From contig JAGKQI010000031.1 of assembly GCA_018806915.1 (NCBI GenBank), positions 124,001-188,000 of the forward strand: a stretch of DNA of 64,000 nucleotides. The letters run 5' to 3'. The stretch's first letter is position 1. Each line of letters opens with the position of its first letter. Below, piece after piece: positions 52,778 through 62,414 of the stretch. The translations under genes and the position numbers were made by a program. Below the pieces are notes generated by a model. The model was given only the letters and a program-made list of their open reading frames with translations. It had not been told where the DNA came from and searched no databases. Source of the DNA: Phytophthora colocasiae (taxonomy: Eukaryota; Oomycota; Peronosporomycetes; Peronosporales; Peronosporaceae).

Positions 52778-53023
52778 TGTGAGCCGGTTATGTTCAGTGG
52801 ATAGTACATGTACATGTACGTATACATGTAGCTGTAGTCTTTGAGGACCAGTCATTTTTGCATCATAACTATCTACTACATATACAGTCAAGGGTTGAGC
52901 TGGAGGCTTACAGTTCATTACTAGAACCTCCCTGCCTCCAGCAAGTCCCGTTGGGGTTAGTCCCAACAAAGGCCATTGTGATTCCTCTTAGTGATGGTAT
53001 TAGTGGAAAGTAACCACGGGTTA
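52778..53023 (+). repeat. 3' LTR of the copia element
   Basis: 246 bp, reading identical to the 5' LTR; preceded by the short purine stretch AAGTGGGAG. Confidence 0.93.
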
Positions 53024-53028
53024 CATGC

Positions 53029-53474
53029 TTCGGCCATGGCTGGACGTAATGATAACTCTACGAGCATGTACGCAGCAGGACAGAAGACTGCATGTGTACT
53101 GTACCGTCATGAAGGTACAGGTCGGAAAAGGTCGGAGAAACGACAATATGCTTGTGATATGTAAATATCTTGAAATTTGTAAAAGCATATACATATTTTT
53201 CGTGCAGCTCCGACCAGATATGTCGGAGCTGCTTACATTGCCGACCCACTTAGCCCTATCGATATCTATTGGTCAAAATGCATAATTGGTCGTTCTAGGA
53301 TTGGCTAAAACAATTTTAAATGATGTGATTGGTTGTTGATGGACATACACAATTTAAGTACCAGGTATCTCTACACTGCACCTTGAGTTTATCCCTATCA
53401 TTGGATTTGTTGGCACCAGGGGGTGACACTTGACACCGATATTACGGTAAGGTCGGAGATTTAATGATATTCAT
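53029..53474. other. Right end of the 12-kb insert; hairpin and GGTCGGA repeats
   Basis: No gene. Contains AGGTCGGAAAAGGTCGGAG near 53118, an inverted repeat GCAGCTCCGAC / GTCGGAGCTGC at 53204-53232, and GGTCGGAGATTT at 53451-53462. Confidence 0.5.
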
Positions 53475-54062
53475 CCATACCGATGTAGCAGTAAGAACGT
53501 GAAAGTGTCGAAGCCTGTGATCAAATATCCGAGCCACAACGGGAAGCCGAAAGGCACTTGAAACACCAGAACTTCCTGGACATCGCAACCGACAATTGCG
53601 ATCTCTGCATTGATCCACAACGTCAGCGACGGATACGCGTCCGTACAGACGTCAGCAAGATTCTTTCCCGTCACGACGCCCAGGCGAGCCGCCAATACTT
53701 GCAGGAAATAACCTATGACCGTCGCTCCGAGCAGAACCCAGATGAGTTGGTATCCTCCGCCTGTAGATCGTTCTCGAGGTTCCCCGGATCGACGTACGCG
53801 ATGTTCATGAGCCAACCAGGACCAGCGTACGCCCACAACGTCCGCCAACTGCAACAACTTCGTGTCACGGCCCAATAGTTTGTAGACTTTCAGTGCTAGT
53901 GACGCACTAGTACCTGCAGCCGAAAGCTGTCACGTCTTCGTCGGGCGCCTCAGCATCGTACACTGATGTCTTGTCAATGTTGTAGCTAGGAAACCCTTCG
54001 GTGTTGATTGAGATCAGCACGTCGCACTCTTTCGACTGCGGTATCACCATCGAAGCAGTCAT
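53475..54062 (-). pseudogene. NRAMP gene, N-terminal part (right half of a split copy)
   Basis: Minus strand: exon 1 from the ATG at 54062 to 53914 (ends near YDAEAPDEDVTAFG), a 65-bp intron 53849-53913 at the same place as in the intact gene, then exon 2 with LAARLGVVTGKNLADVCTDA, AIVGCDVQEVL and FDTFTFLLLHRYG, with frame changes around 53780. It breaks at CCATACC (53475-53481), and the continuation is at 41382-41388, about 12 kb to the left. Confidence 0.85.
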
Positions 54063-54531
54063 ATCTAACACAATAGAATACTTATTACTACATGTAGACC
54101 AGGAATCTTCAAAAATGAAGTGATACCGAGGACATGTTAATAGCTGGTGTACAGGTAGTTGTTGTCTGTTACCGATGTCACCAGGTCTCTGCACGCCATT
54201 GAGTACCGCTGCTTCCATGCGACGGAAGGGCATTTCTTAGCATAAACTGGTGCCTCGTGCCAATGGAAAAGCACTAGGAGGATCGAGATAACTCAAAACA
54301 AACCACGCATTTTGCCAAGTATCCTTTGTGTACTGAAGACGTGTCAATTTGGGTGATTTGATTCAAAAACAGGGGGCCAATGACTGGTTTCTAGCGAGTG
54401 TCGGACTCGGCAACACAATGATCATAGATAGGAAGAGGAGAGTGTTATTCTACACGTAGGGAACACACCATCTTAGCATTAGTTGAAGTTCATGTAGCCA
54501 TTTGCAGTGTACACACATCGTACACAAAATT
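54063..54531. other. No gene seen
   Basis: About 470 bp between the NRAMP pseudogene and the methyltransferase gene. It must hold the promoter of the latter, but no clear Inr was found. Confidence 0.4.
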
Positions 54532-56859
54532 ATGCGTCTCAACAGCTCAGCCAATCAAAACGAAAACTCCCAAACTGTAGCCATGTACGCAGGTGTTGAC
54601 AAGTATGGAGGAGCTCTTGTAGGTGAAGGCCAGCCCGACGGCAACGCATCAAATGCTGCCACCCCCACTGCTGGGTTGTCACTAGAAGACGCTATTGAGA
54701 CTGCAGCTGCCGAAGAAACCGTGGTGGTGGACGTCCCCTACTCGTACTTAGAAGACGAAGATGATCCGAATTCCGTGGTCTCTGGAATCTCCAAAGTGCT
54801 TCTCGCCGCCCAATTAAATCCCGAGGCCGGTGGACTCATGTGGGTCGAACAAAATAGCCCTCAAGAGACGTACAAGAACGTTGTAGCCATGTCCCAAATG
54901 ACGTCCATGCTGCGAGACAAGGACCGGAATGATTGTTACGAACGTGGAATTAAGCGTGCCATTGCTAAGTTCAAAGCTGAACGAGGTCGTGCTCCACTGG
55001 TTCTTGATATTGGGACTGGTACTGGACTATTGTCCATGTTTGCAGCTACCCACGGGGCTGAACATGTCTACGCGTGCGAGATGTTTGTGCCCATGGCGGA
55101 GATCGCGGAACAAGTGACAGCTGCCAACCATCCGGACAAGATAACAGTGTTTAAACTGCGCTCTACGGACTTAAAAGTGGCTCCAGAGAAGAATAAAGAC
55201 CCCAAGGCGACGTACCATCTCCCCCGACGTGCAGATATGTTGGTGTCGGAGCTGTTTGACTCGGTTTTGCTGGGTGAAGCTGTGCTGCCAACCATTCGTC
55301 ACGCTATGCAGCACTTATTGACCCCGGACGCAATGATCGTCCCGGAAAGAGCGACGGTATTCGCTCAAGTGCTCGAGAGTGAACCAATTTACCACTTTAA
55401 CAGCTTCGAAGTGCCTGTGAAGCAGAAAAAGGAAAATCTTTCCCCATCTGACGCAAAGCTGGCGAGAAGTGACACGGCGTGGCAGTGTGAAGGCGGTAAA
55501 CCGGCATTACCCGTGCATTTCCGTGCGTTAGAGAAGGAATCCAAGCTGCTGACGAAGCCTACGAAGGTCTTGAGCTTTGATTTCACGAAGTCTACCACTG
55601 GAGCTGCGGAATACCACGAAACCATGGTAGATGTTGTTGAGACTGGAAAAGTGCAGGCTGTGCTAATGTGGTGGGAAGTGAGCTTCGATGAGGGAAACAC
55701 TATCGTGTACTCGACGAAACCAGGTGCTCAGAACTGGCAGGACCACTGGGTGCAAGTTGTGTTCCCTCTGGTGGGGAATATCCAAGCACGTGTGAACGAG
55801 AAACTTATTCTGCGAGCTCATCACGATGATATCCGCATTTGGTTCGATGTTGAAACTGTTCAGGGTGAAGACTTGCCAAAGAAGGCCAAGCGCACCGTCG
55901 TCAGTGAGAAGCCACCATGCACCTGCGGCCTGCATCTCATTTGCAATGCGGAAAGGATATCCATGCAGACGGACACTGCACGTCGTGAAGCTTACAATGC
56001 GTCGGTGTCTTCGGCAGTGGCGGAGCTTACTAAAACGGAGCCTCTACGTCCAATTTCCTGTCTGGACATTAGTGATGGGTCCCTGGGCGCGTTACTGGCA
56101 GCTACACATAAGCAGGTGTCCAGCGTCACTTCAATCGAGTCCAAGGAGGTGTCTGCCCGTATTTTCGACCAAGTTTTAACCTACAACGGCGCCAACGCTG
56201 AGGTACTCAACAGTGGAGTGAAGGGTTTGCTTCTTGAGCACTTGCAGGGTGAACCATCCAGCGTGGACCTGCTAGTGGGCGAACCGTTCTACTACTCGAT
56301 GCAGAACCTGCCTCTTTGGCAGGCGTTCAACTTCTGGCTGCGACGCTCCGCTGTGGATAAATTGTTGCACCTGAAGGCACGTGTCCTGCCTGCTCGAGCT
56401 CGGGTACTGGCTCAAGCTGTACAGTTTGAACATTTGCACCAGTGCTTCGGTGCTGTAGGAAACGTGTCAGGTTATGACCACAAATGCTTCGACCAGTTCC
56501 AGGATGAATACTACACGCGCAACTTCCCGTTCCCGGCCTACATGTACCCGTACGAGCAAGCTTCGGACGTGGTGGAACTGGCAGCTCTGGATTTTATGCA
56601 AACAGCACACACTGTCGCCACCAACAACGCTATTGAGCTCAAGAACCGAAAAGCGAACGCTGTGATCGTCTGGGTCGAGTACATCCTGGATACTGCCGGT
56701 CAGCACGTGGTGGCAACTGGTCCTGCTGTACGCTACGCCAAGCAGCTTATCCGTTTCCTTCCACCCGCTTCTGATGCAACTGCTAAGCGTGTGGTAGCGT
56801 CCAGATTCTGCTTCGACTCTCTGGAAGGCACGATCGACCTCAGCTTCGATGCGAATTAG
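54532..56859 (+). CDS. PRMT7: Protein arginine methyltransferase 7-like (tandem methyltransferase)
   Basis: 775 residues, single exon, ATG at 54532 (the upstream codons begin only with TTG). PRMT7 makes monomethyl-arginine on histones and RNA-binding proteins using S-adenosylmethionine. First module: SAM motif I VLDIGTGTGLLSMFA, the acidic ribose-binding residue in VYACEMF, and the double-E region SELFDSVLLGEAVLP. The second, diverged module starts near residue 500 (SCLDISDGSLGALLAA, VTSIESKE, LVGEPFYYSM), lacking a full motif I; this paired layout is specific for PRMT7. About 100 extra N-terminal residues are acidic and probably disordered. Confidence 0.9.
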   Translation: MRLNSSANQNENSQTVAMYAGVDKYGGALVGEGQPDGNASNAATPTAGLSLEDAIETAAAEETVVVDVPYSYLEDEDDPNSVVSGISKVLLAAQLNPEAGGLMWVEQNSPQETYKNVVAMSQMTSMLRDKDRNDCYERGIKRAIAKFKAERGRAPLVLDIGTGTGLLSMFAATHGAEHVYACEMFVPMAEIAEQVTAANHPDKITVFKLRSTDLKVAPEKNKDPKATYHLPRRADMLVSELFDSVLLGEAVLPTIRHAMQHLLTPDAMIVPERATVFAQVLESEPIYHFNSFEVPVKQKKENLSPSDAKLARSDTAWQCEGGKPALPVHFRALEKESKLLTKPTKVLSFDFTKSTTGAAEYHETMVDVVETGKVQAVLMWWEVSFDEGNTIVYSTKPGAQNWQDHWVQVVFPLVGNIQARVNEKLILRAHHDDIRIWFDVETVQGEDLPKKAKRTVVSEKPPCTCGLHLICNAERISMQTDTARREAYNASVSSAVAELTKTEPLRPISCLDISDGSLGALLAATHKQVSSVTSIESKEVSARIFDQVLTYNGANAEVLNSGVKGLLLEHLQGEPSSVDLLVGEPFYYSMQNLPLWQAFNFWLRRSAVDKLLHLKARVLPARARVLAQAVQFEHLHQCFGAVGNVSGYDHKCFDQFQDEYYTRNFPFPAYMYPYEQASDVVELAALDFMQTAHTVATNNAIELKNRKANAVIVWVEYILDTAGQHVVATGPAVRYAKQLIRFLPPASDATAKRVVASRFCFDSLEGTIDLSFDAN

Positions 56860-57011
56860 AGAAGTACAAGTTCTGTTTGTCAACTCTTGCTGTTTAAGTT
56901 TATTGCTGAATCTCGACACTTTCCAGCATTTCTAGGCGAGGAGGAGGATGCGTGGGGTAGACGGGAAGAAAAGGGTGTGGCTAACTGGAAAGGGTGTTCC
57001 ATCCCATGGAG

Positions 57012-57045
57012 GGGGGGGGGGGAAGGGAGGACTCGAACCCCTTAT
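57012..57045 (-). mobile_element. Tiny 5'-truncated copy of the C-tailed SINE
   Basis: 34 bp: a G run, then GAAGGGAGGACTCGAACCCC and TTATA. On the minus strand this equals the last bases of the 440-bp SINE (TATAAGGGGTTCGAGTCCTC then C run). It is flanked by the 11-bp direct repeat ATCCCATGGAG (57001-57011, 57046-57056). Confidence 0.8.
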
Positions 57046-57056
57046 ATCCCATGGAG

Positions 57057-57593
57057 CTTTGGAGTGTCTTTGTCATTTCTGAGCAGATTGAAAAGATTGA
57101 AAGAAGTGTCCATTTTCATGCAACTGAAGTCGACAACGTACAGAGTCAGAGAAGAATAAACAAGGATCGCTTTCGTGTTCAACACAGGAGGTTCTCCTAA
57201 TTTTCCTGTGAGTAGTTGAAGACGACGAAAATACGAAACATGGCAATACATGTACATGTACACAAAGATGGCGGTACTGTATGCAGTTTGTGCTTTAAAC
57301 GATGAATTGTTTGTAGGTATTTTTTCCACTTTCACGGCTGTTTTTTTTTCATGCATTTTTTACTTTGAGCCGAGAAATTTCGATCGTTCTTCACAACCTT
57401 GCATACAAAAGTACTGTTTGTACATGTTGCCTTACCCCTTTTCGGTGAAGGCCTATCCAGTGATACCGAAATATTGCTGTGCTGTCTTGGGATTTGTTGC
57501 TGGCTGGAATCACGAACTCTGTGTCGACCTTGTTGCCACTTTGAAACCCGCGTTCCACTTGCCAAAGCCTTTGACTCTTGAAACGAGAAAACT
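57057..57593. other. No gene seen; upstream region of the secreted Ser/Ala-rich gene
   Basis: About 540 bp. Contains an ACATGTACATGTAC palindromic word and T-rich stretches. No clear Inr match was found. Confidence 0.4.
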
Positions 57594-58679
57594 ATGCGTC
57601 TGAGTACTATCGTGGTGGCAAGTGCTATTGCTTTGTACGCTAGCAACGACTTCGCCACGGCTGTCTCCATCACCGAGGAGCGTGCTGCAAAGACTGTGGC
57701 GTCCTCTGCAACAGATGCATCTGGAAGCAGCGGAAGTTCTTCCCTATCAACACCAGCGAAGACTACAAAGGCACCGAAAGCTAAGAAGACCCCCGCTAAA
57801 AAGAAACAGGCAGCATCATCCGCTTCGGAGTCAAGCGAAGACGCCAGTGGGTCGGATGACGATGACCTTGGTAGTGGCAGTGATGTGTATGACATGAGTG
57901 GAAGCTTTGGCGACCTACTCTCTATGACTGGAAGCCAGTTGGACGCTTTGTTGGGCTCCTTCCTGAACGACAATAGCGGTAGTGGCATTGAATCTTCCAG
58001 TGACAGTGCCTCAGGATCAGCCGCTACGCCAAAAAAGAAGAAGAAGAAGACCACACCGAAAGCTACAACGTCGAGTGATTCTGGCAGTGCGAGTGACAGT
58101 GCTTCTGCTTCAGCAACAACGAGTGCAAGCGCCTCTGGCAGTGACAGCTCTCTTGCTGCTACGAAAGCTCCCAAAAAGGCGAAGGCTCCCAAAAAGTCGA
58201 AGGCTACGGAGGCCCCAGCCTCGGGATCAGGCGACTTGTCTCTCTCTTCGAGTGCTTCGAGCACAAAGAGCTCAGCCACATCCTCTGCAGGATCGGCTAG
58301 TGGCGGAGGTGGTGGTAACAGCTACTTGGACGGATTGATGGGGGCGACGGACAATGAACTGCTCTCTTCAAGTCTGAATAACGCCCTGAAACAAGTTGGT
58401 TCACTCCAGTCCCAGACCAAGACCAGAGCTCCAAAGCCTTCAACTGAAGAATCGGGAGGTGAAGAGGAGACTCCGGCTGAAACGGAGGCACCAGCTCCTG
58501 CGGATGCACCAGCTCCAGCTCCAGCTCCTGCTCCTGCTCCTACTCCTGCTCCGGCAGCGAGTGGCAGTGGATCAAGTGAATGCGGAACTGGCTGGTGGTC
58601 TGGCGTTAAGTCCTGGTTCAAGAACAAATTCGGAGACGGCGACAAGTGCTCGTCTTCACGCCGTCTGCGTCTTGAGTAA
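57594..58679 (+). CDS. Secreted Ser/Ala-rich low-complexity protein with basic C-terminus
   Basis: 361 residues from the ATG at 57594. Signal peptide MRLSTIVVASAIALYASN. Then mostly Ser, Ala, Gly, Thr with Lys-Ala-Pro-Lys-Lys tracts (KAPKAKKTPAKKK and similar), two similar short modules (DMSGSFGDLLSMTGSQLDAL near residue 100 and YLDGLMGATDNELLSSSLNN near 245) and an Ala-Pro repeat. The C-terminus is different in character: a Cys pair around WWSGVKSWFKNKFGDG, then SSSRRLRLE. That W-K-x-x-F-K-x-x-F plus RRLRL end also appears in the partial gene at the right edge, and loosely recalls the W-K-R-x-F end of the RxLR-like family. Likely extracellular; function unknown. Confidence 0.8.
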   Translation: MRLSTIVVASAIALYASNDFATAVSITEERAAKTVASSATDASGSSGSSSLSTPAKTTKAPKAKKTPAKKKQAASSASESSEDASGSDDDDLGSGSDVYDMSGSFGDLLSMTGSQLDALLGSFLNDNSGSGIESSSDSASGSAATPKKKKKKTTPKATTSSDSGSASDSASASATTSASASGSDSSLAATKAPKKAKAPKKSKATEAPASGSGDLSLSSSASSTKSSATSSAGSASGGGGGNSYLDGLMGATDNELLSSSLNNALKQVGSLQSQTKTRAPKPSTEESGGEEETPAETEAPAPADAPAPAPAPAPAPTPAPAASGSGSSECGTGWWSGVKSWFKNKFGDGDKCSSSRRLRLE

Positions 58680-58926
58680 GCGTTATTTGTTGTGATGCGT
58701 TCACCAATAAAGCATACATATTGAAATGATCAGGCACAATTAACACTACAAGGCAGCAGTTTTTCACTGTAGAATTTTGAATGGCGACGCCATCGGATGA
58801 TGTTGACTCCGACGGCGTATGCCGAAGTCGAAGTCGAAGTTGCAAATGCAAGATGCATCCAATGCCGAACCTCATTTTTCAAAAGTCCAAACCCATTTAC
58901 CATGACTGGTTTGCCAACAACTCGTG

Positions 58927-59798
58927 ACCGAGAAGGATCTGAATGCTGAAAACTTTTCAGTCTTAGGAGACGTGACCAAGACGTACGCGCCGGCAATAGA
59001 CAGTCTGGACGAACAGCATGCAAGCTTGAGGTTTGTTTCTAGCGTATTTGCCATGTCTGGCAATCGATCAACTCATTCACGTACTTGGAATGATACAGTT
59101 GGCGAACGCTGTGGACGTAGGCTGGGCCAGGATGGCTCATGAGTGGACCCTAGAAGCGACTTGCATGGAGAGTTGCCGGATACCAACTTACATGTACGTG
59201 GGTGCTTCTTGGTGCCACCGTCATGGGATATTATCTCTAAGTACTGGCTGCACGACTTGGTTTTGTCACGGGGAAGAACCTGGCTGAATTGTGCACAGTT
59301 GTGTACCCTCGCTGAGTTTCGCTAACGCTGTGGGTTATGGCAGAAATTGCTATCGTCGGTACCGACATTCAAGTGGTCTTGGGGTCTTCCATTAGTTTTA
59401 AGATCCTCTTCGGATTCCCTTTCTGTCTTGGCTGTCCTCTAACGGGGCTCGATACGTTTGGCTTCCTGTTACTGCACCGCTATGAGGTCTGCAGACTTGA
59501 AGCCTTCTTTGTCTTACTGATCTCTGTGATGCTAGTGTGCATTTGGCTCAAGGTGACGTGTCGTCCATGGAGTGGCTTTGTCCCTTACGTGGAGAGTTGC
59601 GCCGTGACACAAGCTGTTGGCATCATTGGCGCTGTCATTATGCCCCATAACATCTTCCTCCATTCAGCACTCGTGCAAACCCGTGAAATTAACCGACGAG
59701 ATGCTCACAAAGTTCGGGAGGCTAACAAATACTTCGCGATCGAATCTGGAATTGCTCTGTTCGTGTCATTCCTGATCAACTTGACAGTTCTGCTATAA
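58927..59798 (+). pseudogene. NRAMP paralogue, truncated and frameshifted
   Basis: Exon 1-like sequence near 58927-59040, then degenerate exon 2 sequence from about 59092 with stops and frame changes, then a clean open stretch 59337-59798 encoding [40 protein letters not shown] and [20 protein letters not shown]. It stops right after SFLINLTVLL. The last third of an NRAMP protein is missing. It lies directly upstream of the intact gene as a tandem copy. Confidence 0.85.
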
Positions 59799-59866
59799 CG
59801 GATAACTTCAACTTATATATGATTGGTTAGAATATTCTCAGTCAATCTCTTTATCAACCAATAAAC

Positions 59867-61686
59867 ATGGTCTATTTCGTCCCACACCAAATAACCGACA
59901 CCGTCGTGTCACCGCCTGACAAAAAAGCGCGAGTACACTGCAGCGGACGAATCATGGGAGCAGTGAGTACAGGGATGCCCAAGACCAGAGCATCAGAGCT
60001 TGACCTGCTGCTTGGGGACGAGGTGGAGGATGTGGCTAGTTATGACGCAGTGGACAAGGCTCTCGCTCTGTCTGTTGGGGAGATTCAAGCTCCTGACGAG
60101 GAGCCCACAACACGAGGCTTCAGGTATATGCTGTTCCTTCCCTGATGATATGTGTAAACTTCCATGGGACTGACTTGGATATGGTGCGTTGCAGCTGGCG
60201 GACATTGTGGGCGTATGCAGGTCCGGGTTGGCTCATGAGCATCGCGTACGTGGATCCTGGAAACTTAGAGAGCGATCTGCAGGCTGGAGCGTACGCTGGG
60301 TATCAACTTACATGGGTCCTATTCGGTGCAACAGCAATGGGCTTATTCCTGCAAGTGCTAGCTGCTCGATTGGGTGTTGTAACGGGGAAGAATTTGGCCG
60401 AAATGTGTACAGCTGTGTATCCCCGCTGGGCGTCGTTGACGTTGTGGATCATGACGGAGATCGCAATTGTGGGGAGTGACGTCCAAGAAGTATTGGGCTC
60501 ATCCATCGCCTTCCAGGTGCTGTTTGGATTCCCGTTGTGGATCGGATGTCTGATCACGGGATTCGACACATTCACGTTCCTGCTGTTGCACCGCTATGGA
60601 ATCCGTAAGCTCGAGGCCTTCTTCGTCTCGTTGATTGTCGTGATGTTGGTCTGCTTCTGTGCCAATTTAGTCCGTGGAGAGGTTGCGTCGGAAGATGTAA
60701 TGAGCGGTTTCGTGCCACGAGTGGATCGTTACGCTGTGACGCAGGCTGTAGGCATCCTTGGCGCTGTGATCATGCCGCATAACATCTTCTTGCACTCAGC
60801 ACTCGTGCAGACTCGTCAAGTTAACCGGCATGATGGCCGCAAGGTGCGTGAAGCGAACAAATACTTCGCTATTGAGTCTGGATTCGCGCTGTTCGTATCA
60901 TTCTTAATCAACTTAGCGGTGCTAGCAGTCTTTGCGAAGGGTTTCTTCTCTCCAGACTGCACTGCGTCTTACGATGTCAATGGTGTCAACACAGCTTGCG
61001 TCCCTGGTGCAATTGCCAACGGCGAAACGTTCGGCCAGTGTCAACTTGTGAGCGGCGGTGAAGGCATGTGCCAGGAGATTGGCTTATCCCAGGCAGGTGT
61101 GGCGCTCAGTGGCATGCTGGGCAAATATGCTGACACCATTTGGGCTATTGGTCTGCTTGCAGCTGGGCAGAGCTCCACGATGACGGGCACCTATGCAGGT
61201 CAATTCGTCATGGAAGGGTTCCTGCAGCTTCACCTCTCGCCTTGGAAACGTGTTGCCTTGACACGATGCGTGTCACTCGTCCCAGCAATGACAGTGGCAA
61301 TCTTAAGCCAGCAAAACCCTGCATACAGTGACCACATGGATGAGTTGCTGAATGTTCTTCAGTCCATTCAGCTTCCATTCGCGCTCCTCCCTGTGTTGAT
61401 CTTCACCAGTTCTCCTGAGATCATGGGCGACTTCGCGAACAGCAAGGCTACCGTCGTCACTGGCTGGTTCCTAGGCGGCCTTGTGTGCGTCATCAACCTG
61501 TACTTGATCTTCACAAACCTCGAAAACCTCGCCCTCGGATTTGTTGGTCTCGTGGCATTGGGAGGAACGTGTTGTCTGTACTTGGGCTTCTTGGGCTACC
61601 TCACTCGTGCCGACATGACTCTATCAGCTCAACGTGCACGCACAGCTTCCAGCTCGCGACGCATCTCACAAGATACCGAGTGCTAA
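59867..61686 (+). CDS. NRAMP-family divalent metal transporter (two exons)
   Basis: Exons 59867-60123 and 60195-61686 with a 71-bp GT-AG intron; 582 residues. NRAMP proteins carry Mn2+, Fe2+ and other divalent metals with protons across the plasma or vacuolar membrane. After a 90-residue hydrophilic N-terminus come the first helix with the metal-binding DPGN ([13 protein letters not shown]), the TM6 motif [13 protein letters not shown] (Met and neighbouring residues bind metal) and the consensus transport motif region (GLLAAGQSSTMTGTYAGQFV). Eleven or so membrane segments are visible. An extracellular loop has several Cys and Asn-rich positions. The reading frame is intact, unlike its two paralogous copies in this window. 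Confidence 0.93.
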
Positions 61687-61794
61687 GTACCAAAGCTAAA
61701 ACCGCAACAGCAACTCTAAACAAATAGAATGCTTTTCAGTTTCCAGGCCGATTTCTCCGCAGGTATAATATAATAAATGATAGGAAGTACAGCG

Positions 61795-62256
61795 TTAATC
61801 GGCGTAGTTGCGTCCATAGGTTTCCACACGCCTGGCGCGTCGTCTCATGGCCTTCTTAGCCCTGTTCTTCCACACTTTCAGCAGCTTTAGAGCTCTTTCC
61901 TTCACCTCATCAGACTGAGCTCGTCGTGATAGCCTTGTAAGAGCTACTCCTATCTTTGTTTTCTCCAGCATCTCCAGTGACACAAAAACTTGCTCCAAAG
62001 CTTCCAGTAGGCTTAACATGTTGGCGGTCGTCTTGGCGTCGTCCAGCTCCTCCTTCAGATACTGCACGCGCTCCTGCGAGACCACCATATCTCCATGGTG
62101 GATCGTCGTCTGCCGATGCCTCTTCTTCTGAGATGCAGGCGCAGCGTCCACCAGCGAAGCGGCAAGTGCCGCAGCCGCGTCCCCACGCAGCACGAAGTTG
62201 TCCATGAATGCGGAAACCTCAATAGTGCGCTGTGTCGACCGCCGGAATGGCTTCAT
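61795..62256 (-). CDS. TFIIS N-terminal (LW) domain protein, 153 aa
   Basis: ATG at 62256, single exon. Residues 80-140 fit the TFIIS-N/LW helical bundle ([49 protein letters not shown]), a domain of elongation factors, Mediator subunits and Iws1-type proteins that binds short disordered partner motifs. The N-terminus is basic and unstructured, and the C-terminus strongly basic (MRRRARRVE). No TFIIS zinc ribbon. Probably a nuclear transcription-related protein. Divergent from the leucine gene over 158 bp and convergent with NRAMP over 108 bp. Confidence 0.8.
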   Translation of the reverse strand: MKPFRRSTQRTIEVSAFMDNFVLRGDAAAALAASLVDAAPASQKKRHRQTTIHHGDMVVSQERVQYLKEELDDAKTTANMLSLLEALEQVFVSLEMLEKTKIGVALTRLSRRAQSDEVKERALKLLKVWKNRAKKAMRRRARRVETYGRNYAD

Positions 62257-62414
62257 TTTGTTTTAAACATCACAATTTGTTTGCGCATTCATTTCATTTC
62301 AACCAATCACAGACTTTGTTTGGCTACTTGACGTGCGTGGCGTCCAACCCTGCAAGTTACAGGTTCAACGTCATTCCGCATTTAACCAGCAAAGGCAGAA
62401 GACCCTCCTCTATC

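Larger units (their letters stand above)
47271..53023 (+). mobile_element. Ty1/copia LTR retrotransposon, 5.75 kb
   Basis: Two 246-bp LTRs (47271-47516 and 52778-53023) read as identical, starting TGTGAGCCGG and ending CCACGGGTTA. A 5-bp duplication CATGC lies at 47266-47270 and 53024-53028. Domain order gag-protease-integrase-RT-RNase H is copia-type. Identical LTRs mean a recent insertion. Confidence 0.95.
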
